Origin: Micrococcales bacterium
Lineage (GTDB): Bacteria; Actinomycetota; Actinomycetes; Actinomycetales; Microbacteriaceae
Direction: 5' to 3'
DNA length: 64,000 nucleotides
Assembly: GCA_947452235.1 (NCBI GenBank)
Contig: CANGBK010000003.1
Span: forward strand, 18,666 to 82,665
The position numbers and the translations under genes are program-made. The notes beneath the pieces were generated by a model that saw only the letters and a list, made by a program, of their open reading frames with translations, did no database searches and was not told the DNA's origin. Positions within the stretch are counted from its first letter, which is position 1, and each line of letters starts with the position of its first letter. This document shows, piece after piece, positions 51,368-62,985 of the stretch.

Positions 51368-52609
51368 ATGCGATTAAAGGCTTTAGCGTTAGGTGCCATT
51401 CAGGCTAGTTACGTTATTGCGCTCGGTTTTGTCAGCATCTTTCTGCTAAACCTAATTACCTGGTTAGTTGAACAAACCCAAGGTGAAAGCTTCCAAGGTG
51501 TTCTTCAGGTTTCTTCACGCATCTGGCTAAACGCTCAATTTGTTCCTTTGCATTTGGCTTCAGGTAACATAGCTGGAATTAAGTCACCAGCCTACGACTT
51601 TGACCTTGTTCCTCTAGGTTTTAGCCTTCTGATTGGTTGGTTGATCTTTAGAGCTGGAAGACAAATGGCTCAAGAAGAAAATCTTGGTGCTGCTTGGTTC
51701 GGAGCAATTACCCTTTATCTTTTAATAGCAATTGCCCTTACCAGCGCTTCTTTCTCTAAAAAGATTTATGTTGCTGACTGGCAGGGAACCTTTCTGCCAA
51801 CAGTTCTTTTTGCCTTCATTTTGATTCTGGCTTCCATAACAGGTGAAGTTGATAGCGAAGGTAATCTTCGAGCAAGACTAAGAGTTTTTCTAACAGATCG
51901 CTATGAGAAACTACCTTGGGCAATTAAGCCTTTAGTTTCACCTGCTCTTAGGGCAGGCACGAGTGTGGTTGCTGGCTTGATTGCAATCTCTGCTTTAGTA
52001 GTCAGCGTTCTGCTTATTATCAACTGGGTTGAAATTATCAGACTCTATCAATCACTCCAGTTGTCATTCCTTGGAACCGTAACGGTTAGTGCAGGGCAGT
52101 TAGCACTATTACCAAACGTTTTGGTTTATGTTTCTTCCTGGTTTACCGGAGTTGGTTTCAGCCTTGGTCAAGGCTCAATGGTTAGCCCTATAGCTAACGA
52201 GCTAGGGCCACTTCCAGCAATTCCGATGCTTGCAGCCCTTCCTTCCGAGACTAGCTCAATGATGATTGTTTTTGTTTTGGTTCCAGTTCTGCTCGGCTTT
52301 GGTGCAACGCTTATGATCAAATCTCACACAGCAGACCTTAGATTCAATTACGCATCCGCAACATCAGCAGCTATTGGTCTAGGAATAGCAATTGGTTTAG
52401 TTGCAGCTCTTGAGATGGCGCTATTAGCAGATCTGACTGGTGGTTCTATAGGTCCTGCACGTATGAACACCATAGGAGTTAATCCTTTGCTGGTATTCGT
52501 TGTTACCTTCGTTGAAGTTAGCAGCGCGAGCATCTTGGCAGCCTTTTTCAGTGCTAGACCTGAAGGCGTAGACACCGAACTCATCTCCCGTATTCGACGG
52601 GTAAAATAG
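51368..52609 (+). CDS. Multi-TM membrane protein, DUF6350-like
   Basis: ~413 aa, many TM helices; located between sucD and purN as is usual for the actinobacterial DUF6350 protein. Confidence 0.65.
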   Translation: MRLKALALGAIQASYVIALGFVSIFLLNLITWLVEQTQGESFQGVLQVSSRIWLNAQFVPLHLASGNIAGIKSPAYDFDLVPLGFSLLIGWLIFRAGRQMAQEENLGAAWFGAITLYLLIAIALTSASFSKKIYVADWQGTFLPTVLFAFILILASITGEVDSEGNLRARLRVFLTDRYEKLPWAIKPLVSPALRAGTSVVAGLIAISALVVSVLLIINWVEIIRLYQSLQLSFLGTVTVSAGQLALLPNVLVYVSSWFTGVGFSLGQGSMVSPIANELGPLPAIPMLAALPSETSSMMIVFVLVPVLLGFGATLMIKSHTADLRFNYASATSAAIGLGIAIGLVAALEMALLADLTGGSIGPARMNTIGVNPLLVFVVTFVEVSSASILAAFFSARPEGVDTELISRIRRVK

Positions 52610-52613
52610 TTAC

Positions 52614-53192
52614 GTGCTATCTGTTGTCGTACTCATCTCAGGCAGCGGAACCAATCTTCAAGCCTTACTAAAGGCAACAGATAATCCGCTTTTCCCAGCC
52701 AAAATTGTTGCCGTTGGCTCAGATAAAGACGCAACTGGTCTAACTCATGCAGAACTATACGAGATTGACACTTTTGTTGTTGAACCTGAACGATTTAGTT
52801 CAAGACAAGCGTGGGCTGAAACTCTTTTAGCTTCAGTTCAACACCACCAACCTGATTTGGTTGTGCTTGCAGGTTTCATGAGAATCCTTCCAGCTAATTT
52901 TGTGAATGCTCTAAAAGGCAAACTAATCAATACCCATCCATCTCTTCTTCCTTTATATCCAGGTGCTCACGCAGTTAGAGATGCACTTCAGGATCAAGCA
53001 AAGGTTACGGGTGTAACCATTCACAAAGTTGATGAAGGCGTTGACACAGGGGAGATCATTGTTCAACAGAGTGTTCCAGTTGAAACTAATGACACCGAAG
53101 CAACACTTCACGAGAAGATCAAAGTTGTTGAGCGCGAACTTCTAGTTCAATGTGTTGAAGATATTGCCAATAAGAAAATAGTTTTAGCCTAA
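52614..53192 (+). CDS. purN: Phosphoribosylglycinamide formyltransferase
   Basis: VVLISGSGTNLQALL; NTHPSLLPLYPG; GTG start. Confidence 0.97.
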   Translation: MLSVVVLISGSGTNLQALLKATDNPLFPAKIVAVGSDKDATGLTHAELYEIDTFVVEPERFSSRQAWAETLLASVQHHQPDLVVLAGFMRILPANFVNALKGKLINTHPSLLPLYPGAHAVRDALQDQAKVTGVTIHKVDEGVDTGEIIVQQSVPVETNDTEATLHEKIKVVERELLVQCVEDIANKKIVLA

Positions 53193-53204
53193 GAAAGGGC
53201 AGTT

Positions 53205-54854
53205 ATGTCAGCGAATAACCAGTACTCTCCAGCGGATTACCGTCACAGAGATCGCATTGACGTTAGACGTGCTCTTATATCTGTCAGCGATAAAACGGGG
53301 CTACTAGATCTTGCTAAAGCTCTAAACGAGAAGGCAGTTACCATCGTTTCAACTGGCTCAACTGCCGCTACCATTCGTGATGCGGGCATCCCGGTAACCG
53401 AGGTCGTAGAAATTACAGGTTTTGCTGAAGCTCTAGATGGTCGTGTGAAGACTCTGCACCCTAAGATTCACGGTGGTTTATTGGCAGATCTGCGTTTGGT
53501 AAACCACGAAGAACAGATCAAGAATCTAGGGATTGAACCGTTTGAACTTGTTGTTGTGAACCTGTATCCATTTGTTCAAACAGTTGCATCAGGCGCAAAG
53601 GGCGATGCTGTTATTGACCAGATAGATATTGGTGGTCCTGCAATGGTTCGCGCATCAGCTAAAAACTTTGCGAATGTGGCTATCGTTGTGAACCCAGATA
53701 GTTATGGCGAGATTATTTCTTCTTTGAATGAGGGTGGAACAACTCTGACCCAGAGAAGAGAACTAGCAGCCGATGCTTTTACTCACACCTCTCGATATGA
53801 CACAGCGGTTGCCAGTTGGTTTGCTACTGAAGTTCAAGAGAAGGCCATGCCAGCAGGTTCAGACAAGAAAGAACTGAAGAACCCTGGTTTTGAGAGGAGC
53901 ATTCAAGTTCAGGCTGAACTGCTTTCTGTTCTTCGTTACGGTGAGAACTCACATCAGTCAGCTGCTATCTATAAGGATGTCTCTGCTGGAGCTGTTTCCG
54001 GTATTGCCCAAGCTAAACAGCATTCAGGTAAAGAGATGTCTTTCAATAATTACATCGATGCCGATGCTGCTGTTCGTGCAGCTTATGACTTCAATGAACC
54101 AGCAGTTGCAATCATTAAGCACGCTAACCCTTGCGGTATTGCCATAGCCCCTAAAGGCGCAACCGATCCAATTGCTGAAGCACACATGCTTGCTCTATTG
54201 TGTGATCAGGTGAGTGCTTACGGTGGTGTGGTTGCCGCTAACCGAACAGTGACATTGGCTATGGCTCAGAACCTATTGGCTGGGTTCACAGAAGTTTTGA
54301 TTGCACCGGGATTTGAACTTGAGGCATTGCGTCTTTTGGTTGAGAACCGAAAGAACATGAGGATCCTGGAACTTCCTAGAAACTACTCTCGTGAAACACA
54401 TGAGCTCAAACAAATCTCTGGCGGTTACTTGTATCAAGAGATAGATGAGTTCTCTAAATTCACTTCAAAGAAATGGAAACTAGTTAGCGGATCTCGCCCT
54501 GATGAAGACACTATGAAAGACCTTGAGTTTGCATGGCGTGCTGTTAGAGCAGTTAAGTCAAACGGAATTCTCTTAGCAAAAAACGGTGCTTCTATCGGTG
54601 TTGGTATGGGGCAGGTTAACCGTGTTGACTCTTGCAAGTTAGCAGTTGAGCGTGGTGTTGTTCAGGTGGTTGGCTCAGTTGCAGCCAGCGACGCTTTCTT
54701 CCCATTCGCAGATGGTTTAGAAATTCTGATTAGAGCTGGCGTCAAAGCTGTAGTTCAACCTGGTGGATCTATTCGCGATGAAGAAGTTATCGCAGCAGCA
54801 GAGGCAGCTAACTTACCGATGTTCTTTACCGGTGAGCGCCACTTCTATCACTAA
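53205..54854 (+). CDS. purH: Bifunctional AICAR transformylase / IMP cyclohydrolase
   Basis: [42 protein letters not shown]. Confidence 0.98.
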   Translation: MSANNQYSPADYRHRDRIDVRRALISVSDKTGLLDLAKALNEKAVTIVSTGSTAATIRDAGIPVTEVVEITGFAEALDGRVKTLHPKIHGGLLADLRLVNHEEQIKNLGIEPFELVVVNLYPFVQTVASGAKGDAVIDQIDIGGPAMVRASAKNFANVAIVVNPDSYGEIISSLNEGGTTLTQRRELAADAFTHTSRYDTAVASWFATEVQEKAMPAGSDKKELKNPGFERSIQVQAELLSVLRYGENSHQSAAIYKDVSAGAVSGIAQAKQHSGKEMSFNNYIDADAAVRAAYDFNEPAVAIIKHANPCGIAIAPKGATDPIAEAHMLALLCDQVSAYGGVVAANRTVTLAMAQNLLAGFTEVLIAPGFELEALRLLVENRKNMRILELPRNYSRETHELKQISGGYLYQEIDEFSKFTSKKWKLVSGSRPDEDTMKDLEFAWRAVRAVKSNGILLAKNGASIGVGMGQVNRVDSCKLAVERGVVQVVGSVAASDAFFPFADGLEILIRAGVKAVVQPGGSIRDEEVIAAAEAANLPMFFTGERHFYH

Positions 54855-55807
54855 AGAGTTTCGACGTCTGCTTGCTTAGTTCTAACAGCCTCAGCAGCAA
54901 CCTTTAGGGCAGCTAGCTCATCGTCGGTTAGTGGTGTTTCAACAACCTGCTTGATTCCACCCTTACCTAGCTTGGCTTCAACACCAAGGTAAACGCCTGA
55001 GATTCCGAATTCGCCATCAACCCAAGCACAAACAGGATATGTTGCACCTGAATCTTCATGAACTGCTTTAGCCATACGTGCAACCGCAGCACTAGGTGCA
55101 TAGTATGCAGAACCGGTCTTTAGTAGCTCAACGATCTCTGCACCACCGTTGCGGGTTCTGGTTACAAGCTCATCAACTTTTTCTTTACCTAGAACGTCGA
55201 TGATTGGCTTGCCGTTCACTGTTGAAACAGATGGAACTGGAACCATGGTCTCACCGTGTGAACCTAGGGTTAGGGTTCTAACATCACCAACGTGAGCACC
55301 GGTAGCTTCGGCAACGAAGTGGGTGAAACGTGCTGTGTCTAGAACACCAGCCTGACCAATTACACGTTCCTTAGGGAAACCTGAAGCCTTTTGAGCAAGA
55401 GCAGTCATTTCATCTAGTGGGTTAGAAACAACCAGGATCACAGCGTTAGGTGCATACTTTGCTACGTTTTTAGCAACACCACCGACGATACCTGCGTTGA
55501 TGGCAAGAAGGTCCATGCGAGTCATGCCTGGTTTTCTTGGAAGACCAGCTGTGATGATTACGATGTCTGAATCAGCGATAGCCTCATAACCCTGACCATC
55601 AGCAGTAGTGGTAGCGCCAACAATCTTGGTTTCAAAACCTTCAATAGATCTTGACTGGTTGATGTCCAAAGCAACACCTTCAGGCTTGCCTTCAAGAATG
55701 TCGGTTAGGACAACAGTTTCGAAGATGTCATATTCAGCTAGACGCTGTGCTGTTGTGGTTCCGTAGAAACCTGAGCCGATTACCGAGACTTTACCGTGGC
55801 GTGCCAT
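54851..55807 (-). CDS. mdh: Malate dehydrogenase (LDH-like)
   Basis: [49 protein letters not shown]. Confidence 0.95.
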   Translation of the reverse strand: MARHGKVSVIGSGFYGTTTAQRLAEYDIFETVVLTDILEGKPEGVALDINQSRSIEGFETKIVGATTTADGQGYEAIADSDIVIITAGLPRKPGMTRMDLLAINAGIVGGVAKNVAKYAPNAVILVVSNPLDEMTALAQKASGFPKERVIGQAGVLDTARFTHFVAEATGAHVGDVRTLTLGSHGETMVPVPSVSTVNGKPIIDVLGKEKVDELVTRTRNGGAEIVELLKTGSAYYAPSAAVARMAKAVHEDSGATYPVCAWVDGEFGISGVYLGVEAKLGKGGIKQVVETPLTDDELAALKVAAEAVRTKQADVETL

Positions 55808-55844
55808 GTTGAATTACTCCTTGTGGGATGGAATTGGGTATCTT

Positions 55845-55866
55845 TATAAGGGTGTTAACCCTTATA
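55845..55866. promoter_or_regulatory. Perfect inverted repeat in mdh / ABC exporter divergent promoter region
   Basis: TATAAGGG-TGTTAA-CCCTTATA. Confidence 0.55.
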
Positions 55867-55954
55867 TAGCCTACCTGTTTCAGATAGACTGAAAGGCTTT
55901 GTGGCCTTTGTTGCAAGCATTCGATTTTCAAAAGATTAGGTAAATGGACTAACC

Positions 55955-57745
55955 ATGCAAAAAATGGGTACCGTTCGCACGTTACTGCGTATTTTCCCTT
56001 ACGCCAAAAGTGCCCTACCGAGAGTGGTGCTGGGAACTGTGGCAGCTCTTATGGGTCACATGTTCGCTTTGGCTATCCCGAGACTGCTTCAGTCTCTAGT
56101 TGACCAGCTGGGTAAGGCTAAAACTACAGATCTTCTACTTCCAGCCGTTGCAGCTGTCTTAGGTATGGGTCTTCTAGAAGCTTCCATGGTGCTTCTAAGA
56201 AGATGGTTGGTGCTAACTCCTGGAACTCACGTTGAAGCTGGTTTGAGAAAAACTCTTTACGCAAAACTTCAAGATCTGCCGGTAGCTTTCCACGACAAGT
56301 GGCCTAGCGGTCAGTTGCTTTCTCGTGTAACTGGAGATTTGAGCCTGATTAGAAGATGGCTTTCCTTTGGAATTGTTTTGTTGGTTGCCAACATCATCAC
56401 CATCATTGTTGGCTTCCTAGTTCTATTTGCTTATAACTGGTTGTTGGCAACGATCTTCTTGTTGATTATGTCTCCACTTTGGGTGCTTGGCTTCAAGTTC
56501 GAGAAGGACTATCACGTAACCGCTCGTATGAGCCAGGACCAAGCTGGAGATCTAGCTACCAGTGTTGAAGAAAGCGTTCATGGTATTCGTGTTCTAAAGG
56601 CTTTCGGTCGTGGCTCTTTCATGACAGAGAAATTCGCTAAAGATGCACTAAAGCTTCGTGGAACTGAGCTTAAGAAAGCAAAGATGGTTTCTGGTCTTTG
56701 GTTCTACTTCAGCACCATTCCTGACATTGCTCTTGGTGTTTGTTTGGTCATTGGTATCTTGCAGATGACTGATGTCATTCATATTTCTGAGACACCTATG
56801 ACTCTTGGAACTATCTCAGCTTTTATTTTGACTACCAGAGTTATGCGCTGGCCGATTGACTCGATTGGCTTCTTGTTGTCTATGACCATCGATGCAAGAA
56901 CCGCTGTTGAGCGTTTCTTTGAAGTTATCGATACCAAAGTGGACATCTCTGATCCTGAGACACCGGTGAAGCTTGATGAAGCCAAGGGAAGATTGAGTTT
57001 CGAAGATGTGCACTTCAGATATGCTGATGCTCCAGATACACAAGCCGATCTACTAAATGGAATAAATCTAGAGATTGAACCGGGAGAGTCCATTGCACTT
57101 ATTGGTATTACCGGTTCCGGTAAAACATCTTTGACAGCATTAGCTACAAGATTGTATGAAGTTAGTTCAGGTTCAGTGAAACTTGATGGCGTTGACATTA
57201 GAGATTTTACTCGTGAAGAACTTCGATCACACATCGCTATGGCTTTCGAAGATTCAACTCTGTTTAGTGACACCATCAGAAACAACGTTCTCCTTGGAAG
57301 ACCAGAGAGCACTGAGGAAGAGCTAGCTCAGGCCCTAGCTATTGCTCAGGCTCAGTTTGTGTATGACCTACCTGAAGGTTTAGAAACCAAGATTGGTGAA
57401 GAAGGGCTGTCCCTATCAGGTGGTCAAAGACAGCGTCTTGCTCTAGCTAGAGCGGTAGCGGCTAAGCCTGCTGTTCTAGTTCTCGATGATCCGCTTTCAG
57501 CGCTTGATGTTGATACCGAAGCCATGGTTGAGGATGCTCTTAGAACTGTCCTCAAGGCAACAACAGCTTTGATTGTTGCTCACCGACCTTCAACTGTTCA
57601 ACTAGCAGACCGAGTTGCACTACTTGAAAATGGCAAGATAACTGCTGTTGGTAAACACAGTGATCTTTTGGCCAACAATGAGCACTATAGGTATGTAATC
57701 AGTAGCCTCGATGCTGCAGGGAAAATGATTGAGGTGACTGACTAA
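55955..57745 (+). CDS. ABC exporter half-transporter (TMD-NBD), degenerate-site subunit
   Basis: GITGSGKTS Walker [23 protein letters not shown] (Asp replaces catalytic Glu); [12 protein letters not shown]-loop variant. Confidence 0.93.
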   Translation: MQKMGTVRTLLRIFPYAKSALPRVVLGTVAALMGHMFALAIPRLLQSLVDQLGKAKTTDLLLPAVAAVLGMGLLEASMVLLRRWLVLTPGTHVEAGLRKTLYAKLQDLPVAFHDKWPSGQLLSRVTGDLSLIRRWLSFGIVLLVANIITIIVGFLVLFAYNWLLATIFLLIMSPLWVLGFKFEKDYHVTARMSQDQAGDLATSVEESVHGIRVLKAFGRGSFMTEKFAKDALKLRGTELKKAKMVSGLWFYFSTIPDIALGVCLVIGILQMTDVIHISETPMTLGTISAFILTTRVMRWPIDSIGFLLSMTIDARTAVERFFEVIDTKVDISDPETPVKLDEAKGRLSFEDVHFRYADAPDTQADLLNGINLEIEPGESIALIGITGSGKTSLTALATRLYEVSSGSVKLDGVDIRDFTREELRSHIAMAFEDSTLFSDTIRNNVLLGRPESTEEELAQALAIAQAQFVYDLPEGLETKIGEEGLSLSGGQRQRLALARAVAAKPAVLVLDDPLSALDVDTEAMVEDALRTVLKATTALIVAHRPSTVQLADRVALLENGKITAVGKHSDLLANNEHYRYVISSLDAAGKMIEVTD

Positions 57746-59550
57746 TGAGTATGCACGGTGTTCAAGACGAAGAGAAGATTCACCTAAATAAAGAAGAGCA
57801 GGCACGGATTAGAGCTCGAAGCTTGAAGCTTCTAGGCGAAATCGTAAAGCCAGTTCAAAAAAGACTTATTGGAAGCCTGGCGCTTGTTTTCACCAGCCAA
57901 GCTCTAAAGGTCTCTGGTCCGTGGCTTATCGCACTTATCTTGGATAATTCTTTGCCGTTGGCTATGAAAGGTGATTACTCATCTTTGATCTGGACTATCT
58001 CAACTTTTTTTGCTGTGAACCTAGCTTCAGGTTTCATCATTGCTTTCTTCATGAGGTATTCAGCGAAGCTAAGCCAAGACATCATGTTTGGTATTCGCAA
58101 GAGACTGTTCCGTCACACGCAGCGTCTGTCTATTGAATTCCATGAGACATACACCTCTGGTCGTGTGATTGCTCGTCAAACCAGCGACCTGGATTCAATC
58201 AAAGAACTCCTTGATTCTGGTGGTTCAGAGATGATCTCTGGAATCCTATACATGGTCTTCACCGCTATCGCATTGATTACTTTGGATGCACCATCGTTCC
58301 TAATCATGTTGGTGAGCTTTATCCCGCTGTTCTTCCTTACCCGTTGGTTCCAGAGAAACACCAAGATCAACTACCGTAAGACGCGTGTTGCTTCAGCGAA
58401 GCTGATTGTTCATTTTGTTGAAACCATGACTGGTATTCGTGCAGTTAAGGCTTTCCGCAAGGAAAAGCGCAATGAAGAAACCTATAAGGACCTGGTTGAG
58501 GATTATCGTAACGTCAACGCCAAGGTTATTCAGCTGTTTGGTATTTATGATCCAGGTTTGATAATGATAGGTAACATCACTGTTGCTTTCGTATTGTTCT
58601 GGGGTGGCTTTAGAGTCATCGATGGATCATTAGGTGTTGGTGTTCTTATCTCTGCGATTTTGTATGCGAGAAGCTTCTATGACCCGATGGAAAACATCGC
58701 TATGTTCTATAACGCCTACCAGTCAGCTAACTCGGCTCTCGAGAAGATCTCCGGTGTTCTAGAAGAAGAACCTTCTGTTCCAGAAGCTACTAATCCAGTT
58801 GAGCTTGTAGCTCACTCAGGTGAACTGAAGTTCAAGGACGTTGAGTTTGCATATTCAAACGGCAAGATTGTTCTTCCTAAGTTCAACCTTGATATTCCTG
58901 GTGGGCAGACCATTGCTCTGGTTGGAACTACCGGTGCCGGTAAGTCAACTATGGCTAAATTGATTTCGAGATTCTATGACCCAACCAAGGGAACCATCGA
59001 GCTTGATGGAGTTGACCTCACTAAGGTAAGCGATGATGATCTTCGTCGAGCAGTTGTTATGGTTACCCAAGAGGCTTACCTGTTCTCTGGAACTGTTGCA
59101 GAGAACATTGCTCTGGGTAAACCGGATGCTAGTCAGGAAGATGTTGAGCAGGCTGCTAAGGCTGTTGGTGCTCATGAGTTCATCTTGACTCTGCCAGATG
59201 GCTATGACACTGATGTGAATAAGCGCGGAGGCCGTGTTTCAGCAGGTCAACGACAGCTGATCTCTTTCGCCCGTGCTTTCATTGCGGACCCGGAGGTTCT
59301 GATTCTTGACGAGGCAACCTCATCACTGGATATCCCTAGCGAACGCATGGTTCAACGAGGACTGCAGACTCTATTGGCTGGTCGAACAGCGATTATTATC
59401 GCTCACAGGCTTTCAACCGTGTCTATTGCTGATCGTGTGATTGTCATGGAACACGGCCAAATCATTGAAGATGATGCTCCAGCAGTGCTTATTGCTGGTT
59501 CCGGTAAGTTTGCCAAGATGCACAAGGCTTGGCGTGAATCTCTGGTCTAG
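57745..59550 (+). CDS. ABC exporter half-transporter (TMD-NBD), consensus-site subunit
   Basis: [17 protein letters not shown] signature; [12 protein letters not shown]. Confidence 0.93.
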   Translation: MSMHGVQDEEKIHLNKEEQARIRARSLKLLGEIVKPVQKRLIGSLALVFTSQALKVSGPWLIALILDNSLPLAMKGDYSSLIWTISTFFAVNLASGFIIAFFMRYSAKLSQDIMFGIRKRLFRHTQRLSIEFHETYTSGRVIARQTSDLDSIKELLDSGGSEMISGILYMVFTAIALITLDAPSFLIMLVSFIPLFFLTRWFQRNTKINYRKTRVASAKLIVHFVETMTGIRAVKAFRKEKRNEETYKDLVEDYRNVNAKVIQLFGIYDPGLIMIGNITVAFVLFWGGFRVIDGSLGVGVLISAILYARSFYDPMENIAMFYNAYQSANSALEKISGVLEEEPSVPEATNPVELVAHSGELKFKDVEFAYSNGKIVLPKFNLDIPGGQTIALVGTTGAGKSTMAKLISRFYDPTKGTIELDGVDLTKVSDDDLRRAVVMVTQEAYLFSGTVAENIALGKPDASQEDVEQAAKAVGAHEFILTLPDGYDTDVNKRGGRVSAGQRQLISFARAFIADPEVLILDEATSSLDIPSERMVQRGLQTLLAGRTAIIIAHRLSTVSIADRVIVMEHGQIIEDDAPAVLIAGSGKFAKMHKAWRESLV

Positions 59551-59586
59551 GCTAGAAGTAAACCAAAACAAATAGAGGGCATAACT

Positions 59587-60804
59587 ATGCAGAAAATCAA
59601 GGTTCAGGGAACAGTCGTTGAATTAGACGGCGATGAGATGACCAGAATCATCTGGCAAAACATCAAAGATCAGCTAATTCTTCCTTTTCTAGATGTTGAC
59701 CTAGAGTATTACGACCTTTCAGTTGAGCACCGCGACGAGACCGAAGACAAGGTTACTATCGATGCAGCTAACGCTATTAAGAAGCACGGTGTTGGTGTTA
59801 AGTGTGCAACGATCACACCTGACGAGGCTCGTGTTGTTGAATTCGGTTTGAAGAAGATGTGGAAGTCTCCTAACGGAACTATCCGTAACATCCTTGACGG
59901 TGTTGTCTTCCGTGAACCAATCATCATCTCAAACGTTCCACGTTTGGTGCCTGGTTGGACTAAGCCAATCATCATCGGTCGTCACGCTCACGGTGATCAA
60001 TACAAGGCAACTGATTTCAAAGTTCCAGGTGCTGGAACAGTAACTATTACCTACACACCTGCTGATGGATCACCAGCACAGACTATGACTGTTGCTGAAT
60101 ATCCTGAACACGGTGGTGTTGCCATGGGTATGTATAACTACATGGACTCTATCCGTGACTTTGCTCGAGCATCTTTCAACTACGGTCTTTCAAGAAATTA
60201 CCCGGTTTACCTTTCAACCAAGAACACCATCTTGAAGGCATACGATGGTGCATTCAAGGATGCTTTCCAGGAGATCTTCGATGCCGAATACAAGGCAAGA
60301 TTTGATGCTGCAGGTCTAACCTACGAGCACCGTCTAATCGATGACATGGTTGCCGCTGCTTTGAAGTGGGAAGGTGGCTACGTATGGGCGTGTAAGAACT
60401 ATGACGGTGACGTTCAGTCAGACACTGTAGCTCAAGGTTTTGGTTCCCTGGGGCTGATGACTTCTGTTCTAACTACACCTGATGGTAAGACCTGTCTTGC
60501 TGAAGCTGCTCACGGAACTGTTACAAGACACTACCGTGATTACCAGGCTGGTAAGAAGACTTCAACTAATCCAATCGCATCTATCTATGCCTGGACTCGT
60601 GCGCTTATGCACAGAGCCAAGCTAGATAACACTGCTGATGTTCAGCACTTCGCTGAGACTTTGGAAGATGTTGTTATCAAGACTGTTGAGTCAGGTCACA
60701 TGACTAAGGACCTAGCAGCTTTGGTTGGCAATGGTCAGGCATACCAAACTACCGATGAGTTCATGGCAACACTTGCCGAGAACCTGAAGGCACGTCTTGG
60801 CTAA
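59587..60804 (+). CDS. icd: NADP-dependent isocitrate dehydrogenase (homodimeric, eukaryote-like type)
   Basis: [65 protein letters not shown]. Confidence 0.96.
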   Translation: MQKIKVQGTVVELDGDEMTRIIWQNIKDQLILPFLDVDLEYYDLSVEHRDETEDKVTIDAANAIKKHGVGVKCATITPDEARVVEFGLKKMWKSPNGTIRNILDGVVFREPIIISNVPRLVPGWTKPIIIGRHAHGDQYKATDFKVPGAGTVTITYTPADGSPAQTMTVAEYPEHGGVAMGMYNYMDSIRDFARASFNYGLSRNYPVYLSTKNTILKAYDGAFKDAFQEIFDAEYKARFDAAGLTYEHRLIDDMVAAALKWEGGYVWACKNYDGDVQSDTVAQGFGSLGLMTSVLTTPDGKTCLAEAAHGTVTRHYRDYQAGKKTSTNPIASIYAWTRALMHRAKLDNTADVQHFAETLEDVVIKTVESGHMTKDLAALVGNGQAYQTTDEFMATLAENLKARLG

Positions 60805-60837
60805 CTGTTTATAACCCAATAGTTTGTTGGGCTGTGT

Positions 60838-60866
60838 AAAACTCCAGCGGTAAATCCGTTGGAGTT
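60838..60866 (+). terminator. Rho-independent terminator after icd
   Basis: AAACTCCAGCGG-TAAAT-CCGTTGGAGTTT followed by TACTTT. Confidence 0.8.
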
Positions 60867-60879
60867 TTACTTTAACCTA

Positions 60880-62982
60880 ATGCATGTTAAAAAACTCATC
60901 AGGTGGCCAAAGCTAACAGCATTGGTCCTATTTATTTCGCTATTACTTGGAATCAACTTCGTTCCAAATGTTTTAGCTCAGTCGCAAGCCCCGACTGCTG
61001 TTTGTAATGCAACTAAAACTAGTTGCACCATTACATTCCCTTATTCCGGTGACTACTATCAGTGGAGCCCACCCGCTGATGTTAGAAACATGAGTTTCAC
61101 CATGAGTGGAGCTCAAGGTGGAAGAGCTGGAGGTAACGGTTCTAAAACAGCCGGAACATTCAAAACTATTCCAACAACACCGCTATACATTTTTGTTGGC
61201 GGTCAAGGATCGTCAGGAAACAATGCTGCCGGTGGTTACAACGGTGGTGGAGCTGCTGGTCAAGGCCATAACGATGAAGGTTCCGGTGGAGGAGCAACAG
61301 ACATCCGAACAGGTCTATTGCTAACCGACCGCATCGCCGTTGCCGGTGGTGGCGGTGGAACCGGTGGTTGGGTTGGTGGCGCTGGTGGTGGAGCTGGTGG
61401 AACCTCGGGGCTTAGCGGAGGCGCTGGTCAAGGTGGAGCAGGTGCAGGTGGAACGCCAAGCGCTGGTGGTACCGGAGGATTATCGAATGGAGCTGCAACA
61501 ACTGCGGGAACCGCAGGATCGCTTGGTCAAGGTGGCTCCGGCGGTAGTGCTAACACTCCTGGAACCCAGGTCTCTGGTGGCGGTGGAGGCGGTGGCGGCT
61601 ACTACGGAGGTGGTGGCGGTGGAGCAGACACCGATCCCATTGGTGTTGACGGTGGCGGTGGAGGTGGAGGTTCAAGCTATGTGAACTCAACTAAGTTCCA
61701 ATCAGTCTCTTATAACGTTGCCTACCAGGTTGGCGATGGTGTCGCCAGCATTACCTATCTTCTAGGGCCAACAGTGAATTCATTCACTGCGCCAAGTTCA
61801 CCAAGCAATGCTGTTTCACCCGTGTTCAACATCACCTTTGGTCAGAGTGTTACCGGTTTAACAGCCGATGACTTCACTATTTCAGGTAGTGCTGCTAACT
61901 GCTATGTTTCTCTGTTGACTGGTTCTGGTGCCAACTATGCAGCAACCGTTGCCGGTTGTTCTGATGGAACTATTTCACTTACCTTAAAAGCAGACACCGT
62001 AACAGGAAATGCTATTGGTCCAGTTAGAGCGGTTAGTACTACTCCGATTACTTTGGATAGAACTCTTCCCGAACTCAATAACCTAACCAAGCAACCGAGT
62101 TCTAATGACACGATTATCTATAAAGCAACATTCACTGAAACAGTTTCAGGTCTTGCTGGTGATAGCACCGATTGGCTTGTTAAAGGTGATGGCTGCCAAA
62201 TAGGTTCACTTACTGGATCAAACACTGACTATGTCATCACCTTGACTGGATGTCTTGATGGGCACCTAGCTGGTTTGGTTTTGAATTCGATGTCTGTGAT
62301 TGATACAGCAGGAAATATTGGCCCTAGCCTCAACAACCAAACTGTGGTTACCAAGATAGATACCAGTGCACCTGTTATTCACGTGACAGATATCACTGCA
62401 CCCGGTCTTGGAAGTATTCCAACTTTTGTATTTGACAGCGAAGAGCCAGTTACGGGAATGTCTAGTTCAAAATTTATTTTCAGTGGAACGGCAACTGGAT
62501 GTTCTATGAACTACAGCGTTCTTAGAACGGGTTTGGGTTGGCAAATCAGTTTGACCAACTGTTCACTCGGTTCAACCAAAGTTAGTTTGCTAGCTAACTC
62601 AGTTTCGGATGCGGCAGGTAACCTAGGCCCAAGCACAGCGGTTATCTCTAATGAAGTTCTGTTGCTTTCTGATGAAGTTGTGAACCAGACGATTACCAAC
62701 CCAACCGGCAACCAAGGAGCTTCCGTTAAAGGAAATAAAACAACTCCTATCAAGGCTTCTCAAGGCAAGATCAAACGTAGCGTGAAAAACGTGTATCCAA
62801 TCACGAAGGTGAGTGAAGTGCCTAAAGAAGTGAAGGTTATTGAACCGAAGCAAGAAGAACTAGATGCAACTGTTGATTCAGTTACTCAGCAGCCTCTAGT
62901 TCTGTTGTTTATTTCGCTTGCGCTAGTTCTAGCCTGTGTGGCTTTGGCTGGGGGAAGGCGTCATAGGGGAAAGAGGCACTAA
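60880..62982 (+). CDS. Secreted/membrane-anchored glycine-rich (ALK/LTK-type Gly-rich) protein with Ig-like domains and C-terminal TM
   Basis: Signal peptide LTALVLFISLLLGINFVPNVLAQ; GGGATDIRTG; FTAPSSPSNAVSPVFNITFGQSVTGLTADDFTISGSA Ig-like; C-term TM plus GRRHRGKRH. ATG 60880 preferred; the track TTG at 60859 is inside the icd terminator. Confidence 0.85.
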   Translation: MHVKKLIRWPKLTALVLFISLLLGINFVPNVLAQSQAPTAVCNATKTSCTITFPYSGDYYQWSPPADVRNMSFTMSGAQGGRAGGNGSKTAGTFKTIPTTPLYIFVGGQGSSGNNAAGGYNGGGAAGQGHNDEGSGGGATDIRTGLLLTDRIAVAGGGGGTGGWVGGAGGGAGGTSGLSGGAGQGGAGAGGTPSAGGTGGLSNGAATTAGTAGSLGQGGSGGSANTPGTQVSGGGGGGGGYYGGGGGGADTDPIGVDGGGGGGGSSYVNSTKFQSVSYNVAYQVGDGVASITYLLGPTVNSFTAPSSPSNAVSPVFNITFGQSVTGLTADDFTISGSAANCYVSLLTGSGANYAATVAGCSDGTISLTLKADTVTGNAIGPVRAVSTTPITLDRTLPELNNLTKQPSSNDTIIYKATFTETVSGLAGDSTDWLVKGDGCQIGSLTGSNTDYVITLTGCLDGHLAGLVLNSMSVIDTAGNIGPSLNNQTVVTKIDTSAPVIHVTDITAPGLGSIPTFVFDSEEPVTGMSSSKFIFSGTATGCSMNYSVLRTGLGWQISLTNCSLGSTKVSLLANSVSDAAGNLGPSTAVISNEVLLLSDEVVNQTITNPTGNQGASVKGNKTTPIKASQGKIKRSVKNVYPITKVSEVPKEVKVIEPKQEELDATVDSVTQQPLVLLFISLALVLACVALAGGRRHRGKRH

Positions 62983-62985
62983 TTA

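Noticed and set aside
60859-60879. TTG start at 60859 for the Gly-rich protein
   Set aside because: It lies inside the icd terminator hairpin; ATG 60880 directly precedes a good signal peptide.
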